64,000 bases of DNA, taken from contig NZ_JACHJC010000001.1 in the NCBI RefSeq assembly GCF_014203425.1, forward strand, positions 4,552,001-4,616,000. Reading direction: 5' to 3'. The translations under genes were made by a program, and so were the position numbers. Shown in pieces: positions 42,911 to 51,476 of the stretch (the stretch's first letter is position 1; the number at the start of each line of letters is the position of its first letter). The notes beneath the pieces are model-generated. The model did not search any database, was not told the DNA's origin, and was given only the letters and a program-made list of their open reading frames with translations. Source of the stretch: Micromonospora echinospora. Its GTDB lineage: Bacteria; Actinomycetota; Actinomycetes; Mycobacteriales; Micromonosporaceae.

Positions 42911-42927
42911 CCGAGGAGCCCGCCCCC

Positions 42928-44361
42928 GTGCCGATCATCTCCCCCAGCGATCTGCTGCTGCCCGCCGAGCCCGGCCTGCGAGCCCTGGCGCGCGAGCTGT
43001 ACGCGCTCGCCGCCGAGCAGCCGATCATCTCCCCGCACGGGCACGTCGACCCCGGGCTGCTGGCCGAGGACCAGCCGTTCCCCGACCCGGCCCGGCTGCT
43101 CGTCGTACCCGACCACTACCTGACCCGGATGCTGCTCAGCCAGGGCGTGCCCCCGGCCGACCTGGGGGTGCCCAGCGTCGACGGCAGCCCGGTGGAGACC
43201 GACGGGCGGACCGTCTGGCGGCGCTTCGCCGCGCACTGGCACCTGTTCCGCGGCACCCCGTCACGCCTGTGGCTGGAGCAGACGTTCCGCAACGTGTTCG
43301 ACGTCGACACGCCGCTGAGCCCGGCCACCGCCGACACCGTCTACGACGCGCTCGCCGCGCGCCTGGCCGAACCGGGGTTCCGGCCCCGGGCGCTGTTCGA
43401 GCGCTTCGGCATCGAGGTGCTCGCCACCACCGAGTCGCCGCTGGACGACCTGGGCCGGCACGCCAAGCTCGCCGCCGACGGCTGGGGCGGGCCGGGCGGC
43501 CGGGTCGTCACCACGTTCCGCCCCGACGACGTCGTGGACATGGAGTTCGGCAACTGGTCGGCCAACGTGGACCGCCTCGCCGAGGTCTCCGGCGAGGACA
43601 CCGGCACGTACGCCGGTTACCTGGCCGCGCTGCGGGCCCGGCGGGAGGCCTTCGCCGCCGCCGGCGCCACCTCCTCCGACCACGGGCACCCGACCGCCCG
43701 TACCCTCGATCTCAGTCCGGCGCAGGCCGCCGCGCTCTACGACAGGGGCCGGCGCGGCCTGGCCGACGCGGCCGACGCGGAGGCGTTCCGCGCGCACATG
43801 CTGCTGGAGTTCGCCCGGATGTCGCTCGACGACGGCCTGGTGATGCAGCTGCACCCCGGCGCGGTACGCAACCACAACCGATGGCTGCACGCCCGGCACG
43901 GCCGCGACGTGGGCGGCGACGTGCCGCAGGCCACCGAGTACGTGCACGCCCTCGCCCCGCTGCTGGACGCGCACGGCAACGACCCGCGGCTCACAGTGGT
44001 GCTCTACACGCTCGACGAGGACAGTTTCAGCCGGGAACTCGCCCCGCTCGCGGGCGGCTACGCGGCGCTGCGCCTCGGCGCGCCCTGGTGGTTCCTGGAC
44101 TCCCCCGAGGTGCTGCGCCGGTTCCGGGAGGCGGTCACCGAGACGGCCGGCTTCTACAACACCGCCGGGTTCGTCGACGACACCCGCGCGTTCTGCTCCA
44201 TCCCGGTACGCCACGACGTGGCCCGCCGGGTCGACGCCGGTTTCCTCGCCCGCCTCGTCGCCGAGCACCGGATGACCGGGGACGAGGCCGCCGAGACGAT
44301 CGTCGACCTGGCGTACCGGCTGCCGAAGCAGGTCTTCAAGTTCGGAGGTGGGCCTTCATGA
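42928..44361 (+). CDS. uxaC: Uronate isomerase (glucuronate/galacturonate isomerase)
   Basis: A 477-residue amidohydrolase-superfamily isomerase that converts D-galacturonate to D-tagaturonate and D-glucuronate to D-fructuronate. Seen: PIISPHGHVDPGLLAEDQPF with the metal His-x-His, HLFRGTPSRLWLEQTFRNVF, VLATTESPLDDLGRHAKLA, MQLHPGAVRNHNRWLHARHG and GGYAALRLGAPWWFLDSPEV. Length is normal. GTG 42928 follows GAGGAG. The stop overlaps the next start by four bases, which ties isomerase and dehydratase synthesis together. Confidence 0.95.
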   Translation: MPIISPSDLLLPAEPGLRALARELYALAAEQPIISPHGHVDPGLLAEDQPFPDPARLLVVPDHYLTRMLLSQGVPPADLGVPSVDGSPVETDGRTVWRRFAAHWHLFRGTPSRLWLEQTFRNVFDVDTPLSPATADTVYDALAARLAEPGFRPRALFERFGIEVLATTESPLDDLGRHAKLAADGWGGPGGRVVTTFRPDDVVDMEFGNWSANVDRLAEVSGEDTGTYAGYLAALRARREAFAAAGATSSDHGHPTARTLDLSPAQAAALYDRGRRGLADAADAEAFRAHMLLEFARMSLDDGLVMQLHPGAVRNHNRWLHARHGRDVGGDVPQATEYVHALAPLLDAHGNDPRLTVVLYTLDEDSFSRELAPLAGGYAALRLGAPWWFLDSPEVLRRFREAVTETAGFYNTAGFVDDTRAFCSIPVRHDVARRVDAGFLARLVAEHRMTGDEAAETIVDLAYRLPKQVFKFGGGPS

Positions 44362-45659
44362 CCACGATCGTCGACGTCGAGGTGCACGACGTGCGCTTCC
44401 CCACCGCCGCCAGCGGCGACGGCTCGGACGCGATCAACCGGGGCGACTACTCGGCCACGTACGTGGAGCTGGCCACCGACGGCGGCCCGACCGGCACCGG
44501 GTTCACGTTCACCAACGGGCGGGGCAACGAGATCACCTGCGCGGCGGTCCGCGCGCTCGCCCATCACGTGCGGGGACGCACCGTCGCCGAGATCGCCGCC
44601 GAACCTGTCGCGTTCTGGCGCTCGCTCACCGCCGACGTGCAACTGCGCTGGCTCGGGCCGGAGAAGGGGGTGATCCACATGGCCACCGGCGCGCTCGTCA
44701 ACGCGGTCTGGGACCTGCGCGCCAAGCTGGCCGGAAAGCCGATGTGGCGCTTCCTCGCCGAGGCGCCCACCGACGAGCTGGTGGCGACAGTGGACTTCCA
44801 CCACATCACCGACGCGCTCACTCCCGACGAGGCGGCGGCCATCCTCGACAAGGGACGCGACGGCCTCGGCGACCGGCTCGCCGGGCTGGAACGCGACGGG
44901 TTCCCCTCGTACACCACCTCGGTGGGCTGGCTCGGCTACCCGGACGAGCGGGTGCGCGCGCTGACCCGCGACGCGTACGCGCAGGGGTGGCGCGCCATGA
45001 AGATGAAGGTCGGCGGGCGGATCGAGGACGACCTGCGGCGGGCCCGGATCATCCGGGCCGAGATCGGCCCGGACGCGCTGCTGATGATGGACGCCAACCA
45101 GGTGTGGGACGTGGACGAGGCGATCGCCGCGATGAGCGTGCTCGCCGAGGTCGACCCGTACTGGATCGAGGAGCCCACGCACGCCGACGACGTGCTCGGG
45201 CACGCCCGGATCGCCCGCGCGGTCACCGAGCTGACCGGCGGACGCTGCCGGGTCGCCACCGGCGAGGTCGCCGCCAACAAGGTCATCTTCAAGCAGCTGC
45301 TCCAGGCCGAGGCGATCGGCGTGATGCAGATCGACGCCTGCCGCGTCGGCGGCGTGGACGAGGTGCTCGCCGAGCTGCTGCTGGCGGCGAAGTTCGGCGT
45401 GCCGGTCTGCCCGCACGCCGGCGGCGTGGGCCTGTGCGAGTACGTGCAGCACCTCGCGATCTTCGACCACCTGCGGGTCGGCACGAACCTGGACGGCCGC
45501 ATGGTCGAGTACGTCGACCACCTGCACGAGCACTTCACCGACCCGGTCCGCACCCGGGACGGCCGCTACCTGCTGCCCACCGCGCCCGGCTACAGCGCCA
45601 CCATGCGCCCGGAGTCGATCGCGCAGTTCCGCTTCCCGGAGGGTCCGGCATGGCGCTGA
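44358..45659 (+). CDS. Enolase-superfamily dehydratase, L-fuconate dehydratase (FucD)-like
   Basis: A 433-residue mandelate-racemase/enolase superfamily enzyme. It closely follows the FucD pattern: VEVHDVRFPTAASGDGSDAI, TGFTFTNGRGNEITCAAVRA, QLRWLGPEKGVIHMATGALV, YPSYTTS-type SYTTSVGWLGYPDE, catalytic Lys in MKMKVGGRIEDDL, metal ligands in MMDANQVWDVDEA, YWIEEPTHADDVLGHA and TGEVAANKVIFKQLL, and acid/base PHAGGVGLCEYVQHL. FucD dehydrates L-fuconate. Here its neighbours are uronate genes and UxaA/UxuA are absent, so it may dehydrate altronate, mannonate or a similar acid to KDG (inference). Confidence 0.88.
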   Translation: MTTIVDVEVHDVRFPTAASGDGSDAINRGDYSATYVELATDGGPTGTGFTFTNGRGNEITCAAVRALAHHVRGRTVAEIAAEPVAFWRSLTADVQLRWLGPEKGVIHMATGALVNAVWDLRAKLAGKPMWRFLAEAPTDELVATVDFHHITDALTPDEAAAILDKGRDGLGDRLAGLERDGFPSYTTSVGWLGYPDERVRALTRDAYAQGWRAMKMKVGGRIEDDLRRARIIRAEIGPDALLMMDANQVWDVDEAIAAMSVLAEVDPYWIEEPTHADDVLGHARIARAVTELTGGRCRVATGEVAANKVIFKQLLQAEAIGVMQIDACRVGGVDEVLAELLLAAKFGVPVCPHAGGVGLCEYVQHLAIFDHLRVGTNLDGRMVEYVDHLHEHFTDPVRTRDGRYLLPTAPGYSATMRPESIAQFRFPEGPAWR

Positions 45660-47134
45660 CCACCGACCGGCTCGGCCTTGCCACACTGCGCCGCCTACCA
45701 GAGGCCAGCCGGCCGCTGCTGCGCCCCGGCACCGTGCCGGCCGGCATCGTCCACCTCGGCGTCGGCGCGTTCCACCGCGCCCACCAGGCGGTGCACACCG
45801 AGGCGGCGGTCGGCGCGGCCGGCGGCGACTGGGGCATCGTCGGCGTCGCGCCGCGCAGCACCGGCGTGGTCGACGCCCTGGCCGCGCAGGACTGCCTGTT
45901 CAGCGTCACCACGCTCGCCCCCGGCGGCGCGGCGACCCGGGTGGTCGGCGCGCTCGCCGGGGTACGGCACGCCGCGAGTGACCCGGACGCGGTGGTCGGC
46001 CTGCTCGCCGACCCGGCGATCCGGGTGGTCACGCTCACGGTGACCGAGAAGGCGTACCGGATGGACCCGGTGACCGCCGCGCTGACTGTGGACGCGGACC
46101 TGACCGCCGACCTCACCACCGACCGTCCTCCGCGTACCGTGCCGGGCCTGCTGGTGCGCGGGCTGCTCGCCCGCGCCGCCGCCGACGCCGGGCCGATCGC
46201 GTTGGTCTGCTGCGACAACCTGCCCGCCAACGGGCGCCGGCTGCGCGGCCTGGTGGAGCAGTGCCTCGCGCTGGCCCGGGTGCCGGACGCGAGCGCCGAA
46301 CGGGTGCTCACGGCGGTGACCTGCCCCGGCACCATGGTCGACCGGATCGTGCCGGCCAGCACCGGCGAGACCCGGGACACCGCGCGGCGGGCGCTGGGCG
46401 TGACCGACCTGGCGGCGATCGCCGCCGAACCGTGGTCGCAGTGGGTGATCGAGGACGACTTCCCCGGCGGCCGCCCGGCCTGGGAACACTCCGGCGCGGT
46501 GCTCACCGACGACGCCGGCCCGTGGGAGCGGCTGAAACTGCGGGCGCTCAACGGCGTGCACTCCGCCACCGCGTACCTGGGCGCGCTGGCCGGCGCGGAG
46601 ACGGTGGCCGAGGCGCTGGCGCTGCCGCACCTGGAGGCGGTGCTGCGGCGGCTGGTCGCCGAGGAGATCACGCCGAGCTTCACGCCGCCACCCGGCGTCG
46701 ACGTGAGCGCCTACGGCGAGCAGGTGCTCGCCCGCTTCGCCAACCCGGCGATCCGGTACCGGACGACGCAGGTCGCCATGGACGGCTCGCAGAAGCTGCC
46801 GCAGCGGGTCCTGCCCACCGTCGCCGACCTGCGGGCGGCCGGCCGGTCGGCGCGGTGGAGCGCGCTCGTGGTGGCCGCCTGGCTGCGGTTCCTGCTCGGG
46901 TACGCCGACGACGGCCGGCCGCTGCCGCTGGACGACCCGCTCGCCGACCGGCTGCGTGCCGCGCTGGCCGCCGGAGCGCACACCCCGGCCGGGGTGGTGG
47001 AGGCGGTCTTCGCGCTGCGGGAGGTGTTTCCGGCCGACCTGGCCGACGACGACGAGTTCCGCGCCGACGTGACCGGCTGGCTCACCGCGCTGGAACGGCA
47101 CGGCGTCCGGGCCACGCTGGCGGACGCCCGGTGA
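45650..47134 (+). CDS. uxuB: Mannitol dehydrogenase family protein, fructuronate/tagaturonate reductase-like
   Basis: A 494-residue polyol-specific long-chain dehydrogenase. Seen: GIVHLGVGAFHRAHQAVHTE (N-terminal nucleotide-binding start), WGIVGVAPRST, VTLTVTEKAYRMDP, the catalytic region LVCCDNLPANGRRLRGLVEQ, TCPGTMVDRIVPAST, WVIEDDFPGGRPAWEHSGAV and LKLRALNGVHSATAYLGALA. The family includes UxuB and UxaB, which reduce fructuronate or tagaturonate with NADH. Next to uxaC this role fits best; mannitol oxidation is the alternative. ATG 45650 lies ten bases inside the end of the dehydratase gene. Confidence 0.88.
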   Translation: MALTTDRLGLATLRRLPEASRPLLRPGTVPAGIVHLGVGAFHRAHQAVHTEAAVGAAGGDWGIVGVAPRSTGVVDALAAQDCLFSVTTLAPGGAATRVVGALAGVRHAASDPDAVVGLLADPAIRVVTLTVTEKAYRMDPVTAALTVDADLTADLTTDRPPRTVPGLLVRGLLARAAADAGPIALVCCDNLPANGRRLRGLVEQCLALARVPDASAERVLTAVTCPGTMVDRIVPASTGETRDTARRALGVTDLAAIAAEPWSQWVIEDDFPGGRPAWEHSGAVLTDDAGPWERLKLRALNGVHSATAYLGALAGAETVAEALALPHLEAVLRRLVAEEITPSFTPPPGVDVSAYGEQVLARFANPAIRYRTTQVAMDGSQKLPQRVLPTVADLRAAGRSARWSALVVAAWLRFLLGYADDGRPLPLDDPLADRLRAALAAGAHTPAGVVEAVFALREVFPADLADDDEFRADVTGWLTALERHGVRATLADAR

Positions 47135-47168
47135 CCGGCGGCGGGCCGCGACCAGCCGGGGGTGGCCG

Positions 47169-48332
47169 GTGAGCGGCGGGCCGCCGCGGGTGGCGCTGAT
47201 CGGGGCGAACGGGCACGGCCGCTGGCACCGCCGGACCATCGCCGAGCTGCACGCCGCCGGACGGGCGCGCCTGGTCGCGCTGGTCGACGTGCGCCCGCTG
47301 GAGGACGAACCGGACGCGCCGGTCCCGCCGGAGACCGGCGTGTTCACCGACCACCGCGCCATGCTCACCGCCGCCCGCCCGGACGTGGTGGTGATCTGCA
47401 CACCGCCGCACACGCACCTGCCGATCGCGCTCGACGTGCTCGCCGCCGGCGCGGACCTGCTGCTGGAGAAGCCGCCAGTGCTCGACCTCGCCGAACACCG
47501 GGCCCTCTCCGCCGCTGCGGACGCCGCACGCCGGGCCGTACAGGTCAACTTCCAGGCGCTCGGCTCGGCCGCGCTGACCGAGCTGACCGGCACGCTCGGG
47601 CGGCTCGGCGCGGTCACCGGCATCGCCACGCTCGCCGCCTGGCAACGCCCGGACGCCTACTACGCCCGCTCCGCCTGGGCCGGGCGGCGAACTGTCGACG
47701 GCCGCCCGGCGCTGGACGGCGCGCTCGCCAACCCGCTCGCGCACGCGCTCATGCAGTGCCTGGCGGTCGCCGAATCGGTCGCCGGCGCGCCGGTACGCCC
47801 GGCCCGGATCGAAGTGGAGCGCTACCGCGTCCGCCCGATCGAGGTGGACGACACCGCAGTGCTGCGGCTGACCCCGCGCACCGGGCCGCCGGTGCTGGCC
47901 GCGCTCACCCTCGCCGCCGAGGAACACGTCCCCGGGGAGGTGCTGGTCACCGGCGAGCGGGGCCGGGCGGTACTGGAGTACCCGACCGACCGGCTGCGGC
48001 TACCCGGCGACGACGCCCCACGCCCGGTGCCCGGCCGCCGCGGACTGCTGGCGAACCTGCTCGACCACCGCGCTGACGGCACGCCGCTGATCGCGCCGCT
48101 GGCGCGTACCGGACCGTTCACCGCGGTGCTGGACGCGCTGCGGGACGCGCCCGTTCCGATGCTGCTCGACGGGGACCTGGTGCGCGTGGCGGGCGACGGC
48201 CCGCAGCGGGTGCGGATGGTGCGGGGCGTCGGCGCGGTGCTGCGGGCCGCCGCGGAGTCCGGCGCGCTGCCGTCCGAGGCGGGCGTGCCGTGGGCGGTCA
48301 AGCCGTACGTGGTGGACCTGCCAGTGCAGTGA
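47169..48332 (+). CDS. Second Gfo/Idh/MocA family oxidoreductase
   Basis: A 387-residue protein. Rossmann start RVALIGANGHGRWHRRTIAE, then VVICTPPHTHLPIALDVLAA and LLLEKPPVLDLAEH with the family EKP, then VQVNFQALGSAALTELTGTL. The remaining domain includes ANPLAHALMQCLAVAESVAG and LVTGERGRAVLEYPTDRLRL. It is divergent in sequence from the paralogue at 41582, so the two probably act on different substrates. GTG 47169 is 35 bases after the reductase stop. Confidence 0.85.
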   Translation: MSGGPPRVALIGANGHGRWHRRTIAELHAAGRARLVALVDVRPLEDEPDAPVPPETGVFTDHRAMLTAARPDVVVICTPPHTHLPIALDVLAAGADLLLEKPPVLDLAEHRALSAAADAARRAVQVNFQALGSAALTELTGTLGRLGAVTGIATLAAWQRPDAYYARSAWAGRRTVDGRPALDGALANPLAHALMQCLAVAESVAGAPVRPARIEVERYRVRPIEVDDTAVLRLTPRTGPPVLAALTLAAEEHVPGEVLVTGERGRAVLEYPTDRLRLPGDDAPRPVPGRRGLLANLLDHRADGTPLIAPLARTGPFTAVLDALRDAPVPMLLDGDLVRVAGDGPQRVRMVRGVGAVLRAAAESGALPSEAGVPWAVKPYVVDLPVQ

Positions 48333-48360
48333 ATGTCCCTCCAGGAGAACGGAACGAGTC

Positions 48361-49704
48361 ATGCGTACCCGAACCGCAGTCGTCGCGGCGCTGACCGCCG
48401 CGCTCGTCCTCACCACCGCCGCGCCCGCGCCGGCCGCGACCGGACGGCCGTCCCGGGCCGCCGAGCTGATCGGCCGCCAGGCCCTCGCCGCGAACGACGG
48501 CTGGGCCGCCGCCGGCACCGGCACCACCGGCGGGTCGGCCGCCGCGCCGGACCGGGTGCACGTCGTGCGTACCCGGGCCGAGCTGGTCGCCGCGCTCGGC
48601 GGCGACAACGCCACGAACGCCGCCGACGCCACCGGAAAGATCGTGTACGTGGCCGGAACAGCCGACGGTTTCGAAGGGCCCGACGGCACGCCGCTGGACT
48701 GCGCCGACCTGGCCGACCCGGAGTACTCGCTGCCCGCCTACCTGGCCGCGTACGACCCGCAGACCTGGGGCCGGGTGAACCCGAGCGGGCCGCTGGAGGC
48801 CGCCCGGGTGCGGTCGGTGGCCAACCAGACCCGCCAGACCCAGATCAACGTCGGCTCCAACACCACGATCATCGGCCTGCGCGGCGCCCGGCTCACCGGC
48901 CTGACGCTGATGATCGACCGGGTGGACAACGTGATCGTGCGCAACATCGAGTTCGCCGACGCCCGGGACTGCTTCCCGGCCTGGTCCCCCACCGACGGCG
49001 ACACCGGCAACTGGAACTCCCAGTACGACCAGATCTCGGTGCGGCGCAGCGAGCACGTCTGGATCGACCACAACACGTTCACCGACGGCGACAACCCGGA
49101 CAGCGCACAGCCCGTCTACTTCGGCCGGCCCTGGCAGGTGCACGACGGATCGCTGGACGTCACGCACACCGCCAGCCTGGTCACCGTCTCCTGGAACCGG
49201 TTCACCGGCCGGGACAAGGTGATGCTGATCGGCTCGTCCAACACCGTCGGGCCGGACGTGGGCCGGCTCAACGTCACCGTCCGGCACAACCTGTTCGACG
49301 GCACGCTGCAACGCCTGCCCCGGGTCCGGTTCGGCCAGGTCGACGTGCACGAGAACCACTACCGGCTCGGCGGGCCCGGCTTCGCGTACGCCCTCGGCGT
49401 CGGCGTGCAGTCCGCGCTGTACGCGGAGAACAACTTCTTCACGCTCACCGGCGACACCGGCCCCGCCGACCTGCTGTACGACTGGGGCGGCACCGCGCTC
49501 ACCGAGCGCGGCAGCTGGGTGCGCCAGGGCGACCGCCTGCCCCGGCCGGTGAGCCTGCTCGCCGCGTACAACGCAGCCCACGACCCGGACCTGGGCGGCG
49601 ACGCCGGGTGGACGCCGACGCTGCGCGCCGCGCGGCCGCTTCCGGCCCCGCTGGTCCCGCTCGCCGTCGACGCCTTCGCCGGCGCCGGGCGGCTGCCGCT
49701 CTGA
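48361..49704 (+). CDS. Secreted pectate lyase (PL1 family)
   Basis: A 447-residue enzyme that cleaves polygalacturonate by beta-elimination with Ca2+. A Sec signal peptide spans residues 1-~26 (MRTRTAVVAALTAALVLTTA, cleavage near APAPAAT). The mature parallel beta-helix shows TIIGLRGARLTGLTLMIDRV, DNVIVRNIEFADARDCFPAW, the PelC-type SEHVWIDHNTFTDGDNPDSA, VTVSWNRFTGRDKVMLIGSS, and the substrate Arg region QRLPRVRFGQVDVHENHY. AGGAGA precedes the ATG. It is the only extracellular enzyme of the island and supplies the oligogalacturonides used by the transporter and uronate pathway. Confidence 0.94.
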   Translation: MRTRTAVVAALTAALVLTTAAPAPAATGRPSRAAELIGRQALAANDGWAAAGTGTTGGSAAAPDRVHVVRTRAELVAALGGDNATNAADATGKIVYVAGTADGFEGPDGTPLDCADLADPEYSLPAYLAAYDPQTWGRVNPSGPLEAARVRSVANQTRQTQINVGSNTTIIGLRGARLTGLTLMIDRVDNVIVRNIEFADARDCFPAWSPTDGDTGNWNSQYDQISVRRSEHVWIDHNTFTDGDNPDSAQPVYFGRPWQVHDGSLDVTHTASLVTVSWNRFTGRDKVMLIGSSNTVGPDVGRLNVTVRHNLFDGTLQRLPRVRFGQVDVHENHYRLGGPGFAYALGVGVQSALYAENNFFTLTGDTGPADLLYDWGGTALTERGSWVRQGDRLPRPVSLLAAYNAAHDPDLGGDAGWTPTLRAARPLPAPLVPLAVDAFAGAGRLPL

Positions 49705-49995
49705 CCTGCCCCCGGGCCCGCACGCATACCGCCTCGACGCCGTCGGGGTGACCGCCGCCCGCGCGGGCCGCTCGTCCCGGGTCGGCGTCCCCTCCGGGGT
49801 CGCCGGCCCACTGCCGTTGCCGCCTCGCGGGGCCGCCGGCTGACACGCCGCCCTCGATGCGCAATGATCATGTTGACGGACAGCGCCGCCGGGGATTGAA
49901 ACGGCGGTCACCGGGGACAACAGGGTGAGAATCGGGCGGTGGCAGCGCGAGTGGGCGCCCAGGTCCGAGGATGGGCACGGGACGGAGGGCCGGAC
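49705..49995. other. Intergenic stretch without recognised features
   Basis: About 290 bases between pectate lyase and the anti-sigma kinase. The first half is GC-rich with no convincing long hairpin. The second half contains a locally AT-richer patch (around 49861-49885) that could hold the promoter of the downstream gene. Confidence 0.4.
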
Positions 49996-50454
49996 GTGAC
50001 GGGTGGGACATCCGGGGTCGTCGGCCCGGTCCTCACCATCGACCTGCCGGCCGACCCGGGCCAGCTGGCCGCCATTCGGGAGCGGCTGCGCGGCTGGCTG
50101 CACGCCCGGGGCGTCAGCGAGTGGGACGTCGAGACCGTCCTCATCGCCACCGGCGAGGCGTGCGCCAACGCCATCGAGCACGGGTACCGCTTCGCCCCCG
50201 AGGGGATCACCACGCTGCGGGCCGAGCTGCGTGGCGACCGGCTGGAGATCGAGGTACGCGACCACGGCGGCTGGCGGGCCGCCGACGGCGACGAGAGCGG
50301 CGACCGGGGGCGCGGGCGGCTGATCATGGCGCGGGTGATGGACGAGGCCACCATCGTCGGCACGCCGGAAGGCACCTGCGTACGCCTGGTCAAGCGCCTC
50401 ACCGGCGACGTGAGCGGCCCGGCGGGCACCGGATCTAGCGAAGATCAGCTATAA
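49996..50454 (+). CDS. RsbW-like anti-sigma factor / ATP-binding serine kinase
   Basis: A 152-residue GHKL ATPase-fold protein. Seen: LTIDLPADPGQLAAIRERLR, the N box VLIATGEACANAIEHGYRF, the G1 box EVRDHGGWRA, and G2-like DRGRGRLIMARVMDEATIV. This is the histidine-kinase-like ATPase of RsbW/SpoIIAB-type anti-sigma factors, which phosphorylate an anti-sigma-factor antagonist and release a sigma factor. GTG 49996 has GGAGGG upstream; GTG 49939 is possible. No sigma factor or antagonist gene is adjacent. It is 7 bases from the HD-domain gene, so the two are probably cotranscribed. Confidence 0.82.
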   Translation: MTGGTSGVVGPVLTIDLPADPGQLAAIRERLRGWLHARGVSEWDVETVLIATGEACANAIEHGYRFAPEGITTLRAELRGDRLEIEVRDHGGWRAADGDESGDRGRGRLIMARVMDEATIVGTPEGTCVRLVKRLTGDVSGPAGTGSSEDQL

Positions 50455-50461
50455 GGGACGC

Positions 50462-51187
50462 ATGGAGTTCCCCGCGTACCTCGCCACCATGCCGATGCAC
50501 GCGATCACCGAGATCCACGGTGAACCCGGCCTGCTGGCCCGGTTCCGGCTGGAGATCGAGGCGTTCGACGAGGCCGACCGCGACCGGCTGACCGAGGCGC
50601 TCGACCTGGCCGCCGACCTGCACCGCGACGATCGACGGGTACGCGAGCCGTACCTCAACCACCTGCTGCGGGTGTCGATCCGGCTGATGCACCACTACCA
50701 GGTGCGGGACGTGGACGTGATCGTCGCCGGGCTGCTGCACGACGCGGTCGAGGACCACCCCGCCGAACTGGCCGGGCTCGACCCCGACACCGGATCGGAC
50801 GCGACCCCGGCGGCGCTCGCCGCGCTGTCCGACCGGTTCGGGGCGCGGGTCGCCCGGCTGGTCGCTGCGGTCACCAACCCGCAATACGATCCGGAGCGGG
50901 ACCGCGACGAGCAGTACCGGGAGCATGTGGCCGCCAGCCTGGAACGGGAGCCATGGGCCCGGGTGATCAAGGTGTCCGACTTCACCGACAACGGCGTGGG
51001 CGTGATCCACACGGTCGGGCCGAAGGTGACCCGCGCCGCCACGAAGTACCGGCCGCTGGTGCCGGTCTTCCGCGACCTGGTCGCCCGCCCGGACACGCCG
51101 TTGTCGGCGCCGGTCAAGGAGCACATCTTCGCCCAGCTGGACCTGGCCGAGGAGCGCTTCAGCGCCATCCTCGACCAGCCGGGCTGA
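50462..51187 (+). CDS. Stand-alone HD-domain (p)ppGpp hydrolase-like protein
   Basis: A 241-residue protein with the RelA/SpoT hydrolase-type HD domain: EPYLNHLLRVSIRLMHHYQV (first His), VIVAGLLHDAVEDHPAELAG (His-Asp metal pair and the following Glu-Asp), VARLVAAVTNPQYDP and RVIKVSDFTDNGVG (distal Asp). No synthetase, TGS or ACT domain follows, so it fits a small alarmone hydrolase or another HD phosphohydrolase. ATG 50462 lies directly after the kinase gene, which suggests joint control of stress signalling. Confidence 0.78.
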   Translation: MEFPAYLATMPMHAITEIHGEPGLLARFRLEIEAFDEADRDRLTEALDLAADLHRDDRRVREPYLNHLLRVSIRLMHHYQVRDVDVIVAGLLHDAVEDHPAELAGLDPDTGSDATPAALAALSDRFGARVARLVAAVTNPQYDPERDRDEQYREHVAASLEREPWARVIKVSDFTDNGVGVIHTVGPKVTRAATKYRPLVPVFRDLVARPDTPLSAPVKEHIFAQLDLAEERFSAILDQPG

Positions 51188-51216
51188 CGCCACCCGGCCC
51201 GCACTCACCCTCACCT

Positions 51217-51382
51217 TCGCCACTCCCTCGAAGTGGCGACCGCCCACGCCACCACCCCGAAGTGGCCGCAACCCCACTCACCGGACCCAACCACCTCCCC
51301 GAACTGGCGCACGGCCCACCACTACGGCGATGTGGCGGCAACCCCACCCACCAGGCCCCGCCACCTCGCCGAACTGGCGGCC
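51217..51382. repeat. Cluster of short GAAGTGGC / GAACTGGC repeats
   Basis: Units CGAAGTGGCG (51230), CGAAGTGGCC (51258), CGAACTGGCG (51300), CGATGTGGCG (51328) and CGAACTGGCG (51370) are spaced 28-42 bases apart. Two copies of GCAACCCCAC and several CCACC blocks lie between them. A perfect 8-bp hairpin TCGCCACT/AGTGGCGA (51217-51239) opens the cluster. It fills the gap between the HD gene and the barstar gene; no coding potential is convincing. Confidence 0.6.
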
Positions 51383-51476
51383 ATGATCACCGTCCGACAT
51401 CGCCACTGGAGATCCGCGTGGGCGCGGCCGGGCCGGGCCGGCGGCTTCGGGGAGGTGGCGGGGAAACGGCACCCGG

